Shown here one piece after another: positions 11,483 to 26,400 of a stretch of 64,000 nt of DNA. Position 1 is the stretch's first letter; each line of letters opens with the position of its first letter. This DNA comes from Caenorhabditis remanei. Lineage: Eukaryota; Nematoda; Chromadorea; Rhabditida; Rhabditidae. A program made the position numbers and the translations under genes. Location of the stretch: assembly GCF_010183535.1 (NCBI RefSeq), contig NC_071329.1:13330001-13394000 (forward strand), given 5' to 3'. The notes under the pieces were generated by a model. It worked only from the letters and a program-made list of their open reading frames with translations. It made no database searches and had not been told where the DNA came from.

Positions 11483-14400
11483 ATGTCTCCGGGACCGCCT
11501 GGAGGCGTCAGCCCGCCCGTAATGGTTCCTGGAAGTGCTCCTCCATTTCATTCTGGACATCTTAATCATCTACAACATCATTATCATCAAACAACTCCTG
11601 GAAAGTTGAGAGATCGTTCTCCAAGATTATCGGTCAGTTTATATTCATTTTTATCTTTCATAGCTTTGTGCTCTTTTCTGTAGAAGAGTTTCAAACTGAA
11701 ACATTTGCGGGTTTCAATAATTTTGTAAATAGTCGGAAATAGTTTCCAAATTTATTGAAATTTCTTTCGAAGTTTATTATTGGGAGTTAATTTATTTCTC
11801 TATTAGCAAGATGATGGCAAGATTGGCTTTATGTTTTTGGTGTCTTAAAGAACTATAGATGGTTTCATTTCCAGTTCGTTATACATTTAAAAATCGAGAC
11901 AGAGATGGATCTATTACTTTCGTTAGGTCCACCATTAGCACGACATACTTCTTACAACCGCGCTCTACCGAAACCGAAGAAAATTGTGTGCGAAATTGAG
12001 AGACTCAGAGAAAACATACATTTCTCAAAAGGATTTCGGTGGAGCGCAGTTGTAAAAACTGTGTCGAGCTAATAGTTTTTTTGTAAATTTTGGAGTCGGA
12101 ACCAAGACATCAACTTGGTTTTAAATTTTCCTTTGTATGTACTTCATTCATTAATTCCCAAAAAACATTTGTTTACTTTCTGAATATTTAGATGTACACC
12201 GTGTGAAATAGTGATCTTTAAAAGCTACATTCCTCCTATTTTTCCTCTTTTTCTCCGGATAAAAGAATTCAGTTCCGTTCTGTGGATCAAGTTTCTTTGT
12301 CTACTGAAGAAAACTAGAAGAAAATATGGGAGTTGTGTTTTGTTTTCACAACTTTTTAAAACAAATTATTTTCTTTTTCACATGAGGAAATAGAAGACGT
12401 CACTAAAGAAGTGAAAGAAGGAACTGACTGGGAGGAAAGTCTCAAAGAAAACTGTGTGAGTCAGGAGAGGAAGTATCGAAGTTTTCATTCTAATTAGGCT
12501 TGAGGTGTTTTAAAAATTGGAGGGAGTTTCTGAAAAAAAACCACTGGGAAATAGAGGATCTTATATTATCACGGCACGCGTTTTACAACCGCGCTCTACC
12601 GATACCAAAAAATTTCATTCGAAATTGAGAGACTCAGAGAAAAAGAGAATTTTCTCAAGGGGATTTCTGTGAAACACATTCGTAAGAACTGTGCTGAGCT
12701 AATATGTTTTGGAACCTAACTGAGGTATAGAATTATTCAATTTTCCCGAAATTTCTAGTTTCATACCGGCTCTTTCAGTTTTCAAAAGATCAGCAATTCC
12801 CAAAATTAGTTCGAAGTTTCAATGGGTTTTCTCTTGCAACTTTTCATGCATTTTCTCTCAATTTCTCTTTAATTTTTTGTTGAAAACTGACACTTTTTCT
12901 CATGACCACATGACACATATATACACTCACACATTAGCTCATTTTCAGCAAGATCTCATTCTCCAAAATTTCTTTTTGGCGGTGGGATGAATGTTTTGAA
13001 TGTGTGTGGGGTCATCATAGTGGAATATGATGTTTTTGTGTCATTCCAACTGAGACAGCTGATCCCATCTTGGCTTTTCAACTCATGTCAGAGAATAGAC
13101 GGGTTTTCAGGAATCTCATGCATTTTGATATTTGAGCAGAGGGCGGACGGCGTTGAGATCTCTTTGTTGGGGGTTTTCAATTTTCAGTGTTGACCAATAG
13201 GGAGTTATTGCTAGAGTTGTTTAAGTTGTTTTTCCTTTTAAGAGTTTTAGAATTTACGAATTCCCATTGTGCACCGAGCAGAATGATTCGTGCTCTTTTC
13301 CGTTTTATCTTGATTCTGAAATCTTTGAATTTAATTTCCTTGATAGAATGTTGCGAGAATAGGCATTTTTAGTTAGTTTTCTTTCGTTTCTAAATCTTTT
13401 GTTGAAGAAAATTGTATTATTCTGCTTGTCAAAATGCTTACAGTAGCAATTCTTGTTTTCAAAAATCTAAATAACTTTTGAATCAATTTATTAGCTCGGC
13501 ACAGTTTTAACAACTACGCTCCAAATGCCCTTGAAATATGTCTTTTTCTCTGTGTCTCTCAATTTCGAACACAATTTTCTTCGGTTTCGGTAGAGCGCGG
13601 TTGCAAGAAGCATGCCGTACTGAGAGTGAAAAGAATACCAAGTAGGTTGCAGTGCCGTGCTAGTACAACGACTGAACACTCAAATTTCATCTGACCACCA
13701 GGAACATATGTTTGAAGAATTTCAAAACATCACTAACTAGTTTTCGGTCTAGTGAGTTCGGAACTCTTTTTTGGAACACTTTTTTGAAAATACTGCAAGA
13801 AATTAATAATCAGCATTTCTTTTTTAATTTGAACAAATTTTGATTTAAATTTACATAACGTGTGAAAGTGCTCCGGCTTCTTTTATACCAGACTTGCAAA
13901 ATTTTGGGTCGGCCCGGGTTTGAATTGTTGAACCTTTTCACTACATTTTTTTTGCACAAATGTGTTTTCTGAAAATTTTCCATATTTTTCTTAAGTAGAT
14001 TCCTACTGAACTTCCGGACCGTATGAAAAATTCGGCCCGGCCCGTTGCAAGTCTGTTTTATATCTTCACGCGTTTCCAATTTTCTGAAATATTTGGGTTT
14101 TTGAGGTTGCCTGAATAAGCTCTAGTCACCAAAACAGGAAGTTCTTGAAATTCAGATGAACGAGAATTATAGCAGATCAGAAATCCTTGTAACTTCAAGT
14201 TCCTAAAGATTTATTTCTCTTGACTTCTCAACTTCTTCTTTTCCTTCAGATAGTCTCCATTCTCATCTGCAACTTAATCACTTTGTTTTTCTTTTCTTCA
14301 TTTTATTTCTTCTTTTCTTTTCTTTTCTTTCCAATGCATTTTCTTCGGCTCTTCTCTATTTTTTTTCTTCTCGCAATAAAAAAAATACGAACACTTTTTT

Positions 14401-17400
14401 CTTCTTTTCATCGCACCATATGTCCCTATAAATCATGTGGAATGGGCACCAATTCGAAATCGAATTCGCTATTTTCTTATGGATTCAAGCAAGACGCGAG
14501 AAGAAGAAAAAAGAGATGAAAACAAAAAAAGAAGAATTTTATTTTCTGACGGAAAGAAAGAACATGAGTTACTACTAGTGATCCTCTTGGTAACGAGTTC
14601 GGAGGAATTCAGAAAAAAAAACAATAATTTAGGTCTAAAAAGTGAAGGAATTCCTTTATAGAATTCTAAAATTCAAAATGAGTTCAACGCTCGGGAAATA
14701 ATAATTCAGAAAGTCTGGCGTGCCTCTGGCGCGATTCCAGTCTTTTTTTTATTTTTTATGATGAAACGTGCTAGTTTTGTGAAGTCTGGCGTGCCTTATA
14801 CGTGTTTTGGATATTCATAAAATTTCTAAAAGCGCCAGTGGTACGCCAGACTTTTCCCTTTCTTTGTCTGACGTGCGTTGGACGCGTTTTACTTTTTTTG
14901 AGCCTAAAAGTCTTCGAAATTGACGCTTTTCGTCAATCTGTGTGTCTGTGTGTCCAGATTTCCAGTATTTTTCCTATTTTCGGCTTTTAAGACAAGATTT
15001 CCAGATTTTAAGCCAAAAACGAGCACAGCAGTACAAAAATTAAAATTAAGTTGTTTATTTTTCCTATTTTTCGTCCTTGGAAATCTGAAATTCCCATCAA
15101 TTAGTTGAGCATTATTTGCCTCTTTACCCTTCCTCACCTTTCAAGTATTTTTAAGAATAAAATCCATTTATCTCCTCCTTTCTTTTCTCTCCAAGTGTCA
15201 CATTATCCCGTCAACTAGACCCCGTGTGTGAGTGAGTAGAAGCAGTAAAGGAGGTCCCTCCATTCAATTGTCTTCTCTCATCTCATCTTCTTAAAGAGGT
15301 GAAAAACGGGAAGTAACACTTTGTTATGTTCCTCTCCATTCACAGCTTTACTATTAAAATTAGGTTCGTCGGTTCGTCTTCTCAAAGCGAAACAAAACGT
15401 TCTTCTTCTCTTTGTCATTTTCATATTTTGCGGAGGAAAGCCGGCTTCTTTCTCTTTTCTCCACGTATATAAATGAGTAGCTTTCCGAATTTTCTTTTTT
15501 CTTTCGAGTCCATTCAACCGGATGACGGAAAAGAAAACGTGGGGTAAGCTTTGACCCTCCAAAGAGTTTTTGTTTGGATTTATTGAGGAGTCTAGATCTT
15601 TTTTGAGTATATGTACTTTCCGCCCTCAATCTCTTTAGTGCTGAGCGAGTTACTTTTAAAGTTTGAAAGTAGACAACTCAGGGAATTTTGGGCAATTCGC
15701 CCACCGTTTTGGGCGATTTGCCCACCAATTGGGCAGGCTTGCCGCCACGATGGCGGCAAGGCCGCCCAAATCGAGGGCGAATTGCCCATTTTATGTTGTT
15801 TCTAGCGTGCGCTTCGCTTGCTCCCCTCGTCTCAATATATTAATTTTAGTGAAAAACAGAAGAAAATTTATGGATTTAATCAGCATTTATTAATTTGTTC
15901 AAAAATACAAAATCAAAACCAAAAATATGTATGTGAGAAGAGTTGGTGAACGAAGAAAGGGTTAGAAGGGAACAAATTCTATCTGAGTAGTGGAGAGAAC
16001 GGTTGGCAGGAGGTGTTTCGACGTTTCATAATAACGAGAAGTCTTCGGCGAGGGACCTGAAATGATATTTATAATAGTAGAATTTGTTAGTAGCAGCAGT
16101 GATCCTCATCTTCGAAAAGATTTTGCTTTTCATCATAACACTTGTATTAAGAGACGGTTTAGCGAAGGGAGACGTCGAATCATGAGCTGTCGTTTCCACT
16201 ATAAGATAACTTACTTGAATGAGTCAACTCCATGTGGCTAGCATCAGAAAGTCGAAGTGCTGACAGTCAGATCAATAGCTGGCGGTGAGAAGTTCCGTAG
16301 AGAGACGGTTTTTATTTCCATCGAACAAGTGTTCTGAAGTCCCAAATTATTTTCTTCTGGATTAATACGTTTTTTTCACTTACGAAGATCTCCTTTACTT
16401 TCGAATAGCATCTTTTCTGGGATTTTAAAAACATGCATTTGATAGAATAGTGTATTTAAAACGAATAAATTAAAATAATAAATGACGCAGCAAAAAAAAA
16501 GATGATTATCAGAGTGCAGTAGAGCGCATGTTCATAAAGTGGGCGAATTGCCCTACAAATGGGCAACTTGCCCTACTCCATCCTCACGCACACCCCCACT
16601 TCTTCCACCCCACCCTTGCCCAACTCTTGCCCAACCCTCGCCCAGTGGGCAACCTGCCCAAAGTGAGGGCAATTCGCCGAAAATAGAGGCAAAATGCCGG
16701 CAAGGCGCCGAAACCTCGCCTAAAATTCCCTGTTAACAGATGGTTTTTATTATTTTACGTATCTTAGTTAGCAGATGAATTCGTTCTGTGAACTCATTCG
16801 AGAGTCGTCTCATATATTTTTGTTTTTACATTTCAATCGGAAGTTCACTTTCGTCGTTCAATCTAATTCTAGAAGTATTCTTTCGTAGTATATGACCTAC
16901 AGTACTCTAATAAACTTCGTTAGAATCACCCAAATAGGCGAGAGCAGGTTTTCATAAGAGTTAACGTTTCCAGACAAACCTCAATTTTTTCGGTGCAAAT
17001 TGGCTAGTTTTCATAAAACGATTCGAAAAATGTTTAAAATTTCGGCTGAATTTTCAAAAATTAAGTAACGAAAGTATAATTTTTTTAAATTTTGTACTCA
17101 AAAACAGATTTCTAGTGGTCAGTCCTTGAAACACTTACAGTTTCCATACAAATTCAAGATTTTGTCTCAAAAAACTCTATTTTTCAGGCAGTTTTCGAAT
17201 TTTTTTCGAGTTTTCGAAAAAAAAAGTTGCAGCCTCTGCCGATTTTTGTATTGAATTGTTCCGACTTTTAAGCTTGTTGAGATCTTCCACAAAAAAAACA
17301 ATATTTTAGTAATTCTTGCCCTTGACCCCTATGCAATTCGACCTTTGTCGTCTTCTCCCTGTTAGTCAACGACTTCTTTTCTCTTTTTCAACTCTTCTTC

Positions 17401-20400
17401 ACACAGACAACAGAGAGCATATCTCTTTCTTCTTTTTTTTCCATTCTTCTTTCAATTTCCGCATCCTTTTTGTTACTTTTTTCTTGCAGGCTGAAATGCG
17501 TAAGAATCGAGATGCGACCTCAACATCGTCGGGCAGTGGCAGTAGCACTATGATGCAACATCGAGGATCAATTACTCAATGTGAGCAATTTTCAGAATTC
17601 TGTTCCCTTTCATTCTATATATGGGGTTCCATTCTCTCTGGTGACTACGGTGATCTTCTTCATTCGAGGAGAGCGGTGACCAGTGTGTCGGGGGAGAATC
17701 ATTCGGGAAGTTGTCATTTTTCGGAAGATGATGGCAGTGTTCTCGGGAATTGAGATTTGTATAGACTTTATGTTTTTGGTTTCCTTCAGAACTAGAAATG
17801 GTTATATTTCTAGTTCGTTACACCATTTGAAAGTCGTGACAAAGTTTTATCCATTGTTTTCGTTAGGTCCAGCTAGGACATCTAATTTTTAACAGAAAAA
17901 AACATAGAATTCCGTTCAAGATTTCCCAATGGGAACACCCTCGCACAGGGTCTGGGGGGTGAGTACTGAAATATAATCTTTGCCTCTACTGGAATTGGAA
18001 GCAAAGATAAATTCCACTAAAGTATGATTAAAGTTTTTAAATAAGACATTTATTTTGATATTCGCGCTAAAATTTTCGCTAGTTTCAGCGGAGCGCGGTT
18101 GATTTTAGTACTCACTTCCAGACTCCGTGATTCTCTAATTTTCATATAATTTCAAAACTATTCATAATTTTTCGGTATGTAAGACTATTAGCACGGTATG
18201 CTTCTTACAACCGCGCTCTACCAAAGCCGAAGAAAATTGTGTGCAAAATTGAGAGACTCAGAGAAAAAGAGACATTTTTCAAGGGCATTTCGGTGGAGCG
18301 TAGTTGCAAGAACTGTGCTTAGCTAATATGTAAGACAACGCCCCAAATGCATTTTTCCCGACTCCAATTGTTTCCAAAAGTCCATTACTCTACCGTATAC
18401 CACATAACCATTCACACTTCCTGAATTATCTATTGACCTCATTTCCTACCCATTCATTCTCCTTTTCTTACCTTCACCGTTTACCATATTTCTTCACTTC
18501 CAGCAGTCCCCATAGACACTTTTTAATCTCCGATGTCCATATTTCTTCTTTTATTTTTCTTCTTTCCAGTGCACTTATTTTCCATTTTTCTCTCTCTCCT
18601 TTACTTTTTTATTTTCAGTATATTCGGCTTCTACTATCCCAATTTCTCTTTTTCAGTTCACTTTTTCTCTGTTTTCATCTTCATTAACAATTCATTTGCA
18701 TTGAGTGTGTCCACCCGAAAAACGTCCAAATTTTGTATGTCTCTTTTCCTGAAATTGACACAGATAATTCATTTTTTGGGCATTTTCTGGAAGAGAAGGG
18801 AGCATTCTGGGAAATGGTTTTGCAACGAGAACCCAAGGAAAGGAAACAAAAAAATGCCAAAAGTTTCCACTTAACAGGAAAACCTAATTGCCCTCTTTCT
18901 TGACTTGAATATGCACTTCGTACTCAAAAAACTTTCTGAAAAGTGGACTGGATGATGTCAAATATTGTTTTATTTTCCCTACTCTACCGTAAACTCATTT
19001 GACCCCCCTTTTCTCTCTAAAATCACATGTTTCTTGTTAATTTCCGTTGATTTTCTCTCTTTTCCAAAATACTTTAATTTTCAAATGACCTCCAAGAAGT
19101 TAATTCAAATTAAATGAAGCAAAAAGACTTTTAAAAGTCGAGATGTTCATTGACATCATTATTTTTTGTTGATTTGAATCTGATCAGACGACGGTTGTCA
19201 CGTATTGAAGTTTTTGACATTTTGAATCAGGAGGAAGGGCTTAGTGACGGTTCGCCAACATTTATAAATGCGATTTTCTGACCGGATGGGTAGGAAAACA
19301 GATGTGTTTAGTATGATTTTTGGTAGGATTTTTCGTATCTACAGTACCCCAAAAATAACATGTTTGCAGTGTAAACTCGTCGCACATCTATAAACTCAAA
19401 TAGCATTAACTTGCTCATTTTACACACCTAGAAAGTATCCATAATCTCATTTCCTATTCTGACCAGAATTTTTGTTCAAATTTATGTTTTTTCAATTGAG
19501 ATCCTTCTAGATATTCTCTTGATTCACCATGAAAATGATTCTCTAACTATGGAATGTTCCAGACATAACTCGGCCTTTCAAGTTGGCTCATATTCTATTT
19601 AGTACTTTTAACATTGATTTCGAATATCCATTTTTGCAGAACGCTTCACTGAACTGAGATATATGCATTTTTAATCATTTCCAGAGCAAAAATTGCATTT
19701 TCGAGAGACTCAAAATCAATTATAGACCCAATTTTTCTTAATTTTTCTGTGTAATACGTGTAAGTAAAGGTTGAAAAAACACATTAGCAAAGTTTTCCGA
19801 TTTAAAAAAAAGTTCAAAAAAAGTATAACCAGAACTGTTTATCTGTTAAAAATAAAAGTGATACAATTGATTTTCTGAAAACTTTTTCATTAGAAAACGT
19901 TACTAATGTGTGTTTTTCAACCTTTATTTACATTACACAGAAAAAATTAAATGACTTAAAACGCATATATCTTGGCTCAGTGAAGCGTTCTGCTCAATTG
20001 GAACACATATTCGGAATCTGAGTTGTTGAAAAGTAGTTAGGATATGAGCCAAGGCGAGTTACGTCTGGAACATTCCCTAGTAAGAACTCTAGAATCGCGA
20101 ATTTATTATTTTTCTCTGAAAAAGTCAGACCACCATGCCCAAATAGTCACTCATCCTTTTTTCTCTCTTTCCAGTTCATTTAGATCAAATAATACGTAAC
20201 TATAATTTACTCTCTCTTCATTTTTCTAGTTCGAACTTTAGCCTGAGGCGAAATAAACTTTTTCCACCTAGAAAGAAAAAAATTAAAGTACAGGGCAACT
20301 TCCCCTTGCCCACTTTCTCATTAAATACTCAGAAAATATTCATTTTTATGGAGATTTATAACTTGTCATTTCCCTGAACAAGTGAACCTCTGATCTTCTA

Positions 20401-23400
20401 TTTTTTTACTTCTTTTTTCAAGAGAAATACGAAAAAATTAGAGGAATGAATATAGATTGAGGTCATTGTCTTTCCCGTAATTTCGTAGTAAAAAATTAAA
20501 AATTCATGGAAATTTGGAAATTTTTGGGTAAGAAAATAAACGAAGAAAATAGGAAAACGGAAGCGTCAGTTCAAACAATCATTCCCTTCCTGCCATTTGA
20601 CCACTACGGTTTGAACGAAATTTTGAATTTTTTGAATTTTTTTCCGAAAATTTCGAATTTTTGACTATACTTCAGAATTCAATCAAAAGCTGTTTATGCA
20701 TTAAAAAATTGGATTTTTTATTTGTAAAATTTTTTTTTAATTCAAAAAAGTTGGTATTAGCTCCGCACAGTTTTTACAACTGCGCTCCATGGAAACGTCC
20801 TTAAAAAATGTCTCATTTTTTCTGAGTCTCTCAATTTCGCACACAATTTTCTTTGGTTTTGGTAGAGCGCGGTTGTAAGAAGCGTGCCGTGCTAAGGTAC
20901 TTTTTCTTGAAGCCTGGCCGAATTTTGACAAGTTTGGTTATAGAGAGATCACCACTAAAAATCATGGGAAAACTTTGAAAAATGAATGAAAAACAAAATT
21001 TAATTTACCTTCTAATATCATATCAAAACAGCAAAAAGCAAGAAAGACCACCTACACCGATTAATTTTCTTTTTTCTCATTTTTTCCTTTTTTCCCATTC
21101 GAGTTTTCATTCCCCGTGTGTTTTTGTCTAGTTGTTGTACATGCTCATAGGGGAGAGGCCCCTCTTGTCTCACTGAAATTCTTTCCTGTTCCCGTTGAAA
21201 ATTTCCTTTTTTTGTTTATGTCGAAATCAAGTCTTCACACATCTTCTCTCCTCTTTTCTATTGACTCTTGTTTTTGCAAAAAGGGGAATTTTTTGTTGAA
21301 CGGTTATTGTTTTGAATGTGGATACATCTGAAAATATTTGAGTGTTTTCTAGGTAACAATTTTTGGGAAGGAGATGGAACTGGTCTAGGATAACGGGGTT
21401 ATTGATTACATGTAAAAGTGTACTTTAATACATTTTTCGCCGGTCGTGAATCAGGTGAAATATGTATTAAAATACATTTTTACATGACCTGAATAACCCC
21501 ATAAATTATCGCTTGAGATATGAAACTAGGCTAGATCCACAGTTTTCTCATTTTCTTTCCAATTCTAAAAAGGTTTCTCATTAAATATCGTATATCCGAC
21601 AAACGGAGATTAGGCTCTAAATCACAAAATTTTTTGGCCTCATTTGAAAAACGATACAATTTCCTGAGTTCATTTATCTTCTGGATATAAGACTTGTCGG
21701 AATTCATTCACTCCGAGAATATTACTAGAAGAGTTTTCTATACTGGATTTTTAGACATAACCACTAGATTTCAAATTTTTAATGTTACGAGTTATAATTA
21801 CAATTCAAATATAAATTTCAGCCTACTTGAACAAATCATCCTAGCATTCTTCTCTTCCTTTTTATAGATCAAAATGCATTATTTTTCCGTGTGAACAGAT
21901 GTATCATTTCTTCCGTTCTAATCCGACATCGAACTTATCTTTCACACGTTGAACAAAACTTGAGACACATTGGATTGGTTAAATCTTTTTGATTCAATTT
22001 CTGCATATTTTCTTGACTAGTTCTTTTTTTCTTTTCCTGTCTGCGTTTTTTTTCGATTCGATCCATTTCGTGTTTTGTGTTCAATAATCGAAAAATAGAG
22101 GGATATGGATCTAGATTTAAAGTATGCTGACCTAGAATAACTTCTAAGAACTTTAGACCATCAGTTGGATTGTCTATTTATAAGTAAGACAGACAATGCT
22201 TATCAAGACCCGGCCCGGCCCAGCAAGACCCGGAAAGGTCCGTAGGCCTGGCTTCAAAAAAATTAACCGATTTTTTTGAAAAATTTTCAATTTTTCATCG
22301 AAAATGTTCACATTTACGATTCTGAATGATAGTCGAAAATTTGACTTTTTTGCGAGAAAAAATTCTAAAACATTCAAAGAATTCTAAAAAAAATAAATTT
22401 TGAAATTCGGCGCCAAGTACCCGTGCTTTAATTTCGCTGACAAGGCCCGGTACGGTGACAAGTATGTGACAGACCGTTCCTTTCTATTTCCGAAACGCAC
22501 TAAGAAGAAGAAGAAGAAGCCAACTTATCGAGGTGCTGACCTATCTCTCTTTCTCACTTTTCATCCATTCTATCATCATTTTTATTTTCTTTTTGCGCCC
22601 TCCTCTCCTGCGTTTTCCTTCTCATCATCTTCTTCATTCAATTGTTATCAAATTATCACGCTGATGACCGGAAACCCATTCTTCATCTTCTTCCTCTCCA
22701 TCATCATCTTCTTCTGTCTCTTTTATACCTTTTCGATTGAATACAACGTGTACAAAAGTGAGAAAACTCTCCTTCTGTAGAACTGACTCCGCCCACTTTT
22801 TGTGATTGTAGACAACAGGAGATCAATTGATCTTTCGCTTATCTTTTTGTTTTGTTTTTTTTTCTGCAACTGATTAATTCTCTGCAATTTTGGAGCTTGA
22901 ATATTGAACACCTTGAAAGCAAAAAGCGATAGGAAAAGAAGAACAACAAGTTGTTTTATTCCTCGATTCGCATCCTCTCGCTTTTTTGTGACCATAATAA
23001 AAAACAGCACTTAAATTGTTGGGTTTTTGTGTGTCAAACTCTTGATACTTTTTGCTTCTCATCTACGTCACGACTTTTTTGAGAGGTCATCTTCAATGGA
23101 TTTTCGAGGTACCGAGTTTATAAAATTTTGGAAACATATCAGCTCGCCACAGATATTATAACATCGCTCTACCGAAATGCCTTGAAAAATGTCTCTTTTC
23201 TCTGAGTCTCTCAATTTCACACGTTATTTTCCTCGGTTTCGGTAGAGCGCGGTTGTAAGAAGCGTGCCGTGCTAATAGTGAAAGGAAGAATTGTATGTAG
23301 CAGTGGAGTATGTAACTGGTAACTGGATTAGACAAAAATTGTGAAGTAGGATTTTCTGTTTCAATGAAAACTTGTAGTTTGTAGCCTCTGAATGTTTCTT

Positions 23401-26400
23401 TTTAGTTCTTTTAAATTAGCCAACAGTGTTTTTCGGTGTCGATGTCCAACAAATTTTATTTTGTATGGGCTGTACAGTGCAAAAATAGCACATAATTTGT
23501 GTAGTTGATCATTTTTTTTGTAGGGACACTACTTTGAAAATTACAGGTCATCAAAGTTATTTCTCCCTTTTTTTTAGCTTTTCACTTTGACAACCTGTAA
23601 CTTTCAAGATAGTGTCCCTACAGAAAAGTGGGCAACTACAAAAATTATGTGCTATTTTTGCACTGTACAGCCCATACAAAATTAAATTCTGTCGGACAAT
23701 GAGGTGACACCGAAATAACTGTCAAAGTTGGAAATTTTCCACTAAAAACAGTCAAAGTTGATAATCTTTTGAGTGGTACTGTAGGTATACGGTAGCTTGA
23801 ATATCTCATTTTGTTGTTTTCCGGTGTCCAGTATAGCACTCGAATTCTTTCATTCTCCAAGAAAAACCAGAAAAATGAGTCCTAGAACCAATTAATCATT
23901 GTTAGCAAGTGATCAGTGACCTCATAGATTTCCAGACTCTTTTTTTTTTGTTTTCAAAACAAAATGTAACTTTGATTTCTCCGATCACATGGTTCACACA
24001 CATGTGAAAAACTTCCGAATTTTGTGAAATTTCTCACTTGTCTTACTTGTTCCATTCCGTTTCTTCCACTCAAGAATCCTCTTCTTTTCCGTAATTCGAA
24101 TCAAGAAGTGTCGTCGTGTATTCTTTTCTTATTCCTCTTCTCCCCGCTTTAACACTTCTTTTCCTGTCCAGACACCAACACAAATTTCCCATTTCCTTTT
24201 TTCCAATTTTTTTCTGACGCGTTTGAGATGTTCCATTTGTATAGATTATCTTTTTGAACATTTTTTTGATCAAAAACTTTGTAGTCAAAGGGGAAAAGAT
24301 AAGTAGAGATAGTTCTATGATCAATGTGTTCATTGAGAAATCAGTTATCAATTGAAGTTTGATTTTGAACTTTATAAGATTGTACAAGTTATCAGCCTGA
24401 GTAAAAGGTCTGAAGAAATATTCGATCGGAAGTACAAGGTCAAAAATACGGTAGCACTCTTTTGTATTTCCTTGTTGAATACTGGTTGAAGATTCTATGA
24501 TCAACAGTTCGGCATATATCGTACTCATATTAGCACTTACAACCGCTCTTTACCGAAACCAAAAAAATGTGTGCAAAATTGAGAGACTCGTAGAAAAAGA
24601 GATATTTTTCAAGGGGATTTCGGTAGAGCGCAGTTGTAAGAACTGTGCCGAGCTAATGGTTCAGGAGAAAAGTTGTTAGAAACTGGTCAAGTTGGAGAAA
24701 CAACGTTTGCAACATCCCTTTTTCATACAGGATTTCTGAACGAAATGTTCTTTGTTCATCTTGGAGAATTTTTATTTGTCCATTCTAATGGTCAAGATTT
24801 GCTGCTTTTCAGAATCCTTTTCCAGTTTAACCTTTTTTCTAATTCTGCTCATCTTCCCTATTTATCCTCGATTCCTTTAATAAATCTTGCATTTTTTCAG
24901 GCTCCGGACTCGGCTCGATCGGCCTACCAATCCTTGGCGGTCGAGGGCGTGGAGTCATGTCGGATAGTCATATGCAACGAACGTTTCACGAAGCAATGAG
25001 ACAGAGGAGGACCAGTTTACCAGCTAATAGTTTATCATTGAATGGTGGGAAGGGTTTGGTAAGTCTTGTTTTCTTGTTTTTTTTCTAATATAGGACTCTT
25101 GCTTGTCATTTGTAATTCTAATGTACTTCATAGAACATTTCAACCGGATATTCCAACAGTTCATATTCTTTAAAATATATTCTAAACATTACATATATCA
25201 AGAAATGTTCCTCTTCTTTTTCTTATTTCCTAACATCATTCAAAAAGAAAAAGATCAAAAACCTTTCTCTTCGTGTCCCGCGTAGACGTGTCCAGTGATG
25301 GATGGCTTCCGATTGTGGAAAAATCGGAAAAAGACAAGAAAAGTGGGCGGAGCCTATCATCTCTTTACTTTTTCTCTGATTCGTTTTTGAACACTTTTTC
25401 GCCATTTTCTAACTGATAGTGTTCTGAGGTTTCTGCAGAATTCGACCTTTGTCCAATTGGTTCAAATTCTTTTGATTTTTTTCACGAATACTAGAATTTC
25501 GATCTTACTATTTCCAATTAGTCAGCGCCAACAGCTGCTCCACAAACACCTGGAGTCCCATTAAAAATTAAAATTTCGTCATTTCAGGTAACTGGTTCAT
25601 CACTGAGTGAAGCGAAAGGACTGATAGCAGATATGTTAATGAATAAAGAATTACCTGGAAATGTGGCCACGTGTCTACGAGCAGTTGCAACCCTTTTAGA
25701 GCAGAGACCTATACCGATAAATGGATTGTTAAGCGATTTTGGATTACCATCAGTGATAGAGAACCCGTATGGAGGAGAGTCGATGATTGTTGGGGTTAGT
25801 TTATTTTATATTTTTGGGAAGGGTGGGTTCCGGGGTAGTTTATTATAAATGGATCGTATTTTATGATAGTTTGAAAGTTATTAAAGTTATTCATTTGATG
25901 GTTCGAACAGTTAACTGTTACCGTAAAACCTCTAATAGAGGTGCCCCCAGCAATGCCTATTTAAAGCGATATATCTTTTTTCTCGAAGGAAATATCAAAA
26001 AGATGCTAACTGACAAAATATAGCTTGATATTCATAGAATATTTCTTCAGTTGGAAAAATTTTCATATCTTTAAAGACAGCCGAGATAGGATGCTCCAAA
26101 CTCTTGCTAGCGGGTGCGCCTCTATCCTTTTACGGTAACTCAAACTGATCAAAGGGTTCCCGCTGCCAAGACTCCATGTTATTTATATCAATTGAATCGA
26201 AAAAAAATCGTCTGAAACACGTGAAATGAATTATTCTTCCTATGCCTCATCGAAATCGGACAGAAGACATAAGGCACAACCATTCCACTACCGTAACCAG
26301 TGCCTCTGACTCTCATCTTCACGAAAAAAGCAACCTGATAATGTGATGTGTCATAAGAACTTGTCTAAAGTCAATTCTTTATTTGAAGCAATCCTTTTTT

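Noticed and set aside
24070..24528. 152-codon minus-strand open frame in a pde-3 intron
   Set aside because: No splice-consistent partners. The amino-acid composition follows local AT content, except for a short tail (TTLLDSNYGKEEDS) that is not enough to call a gene.
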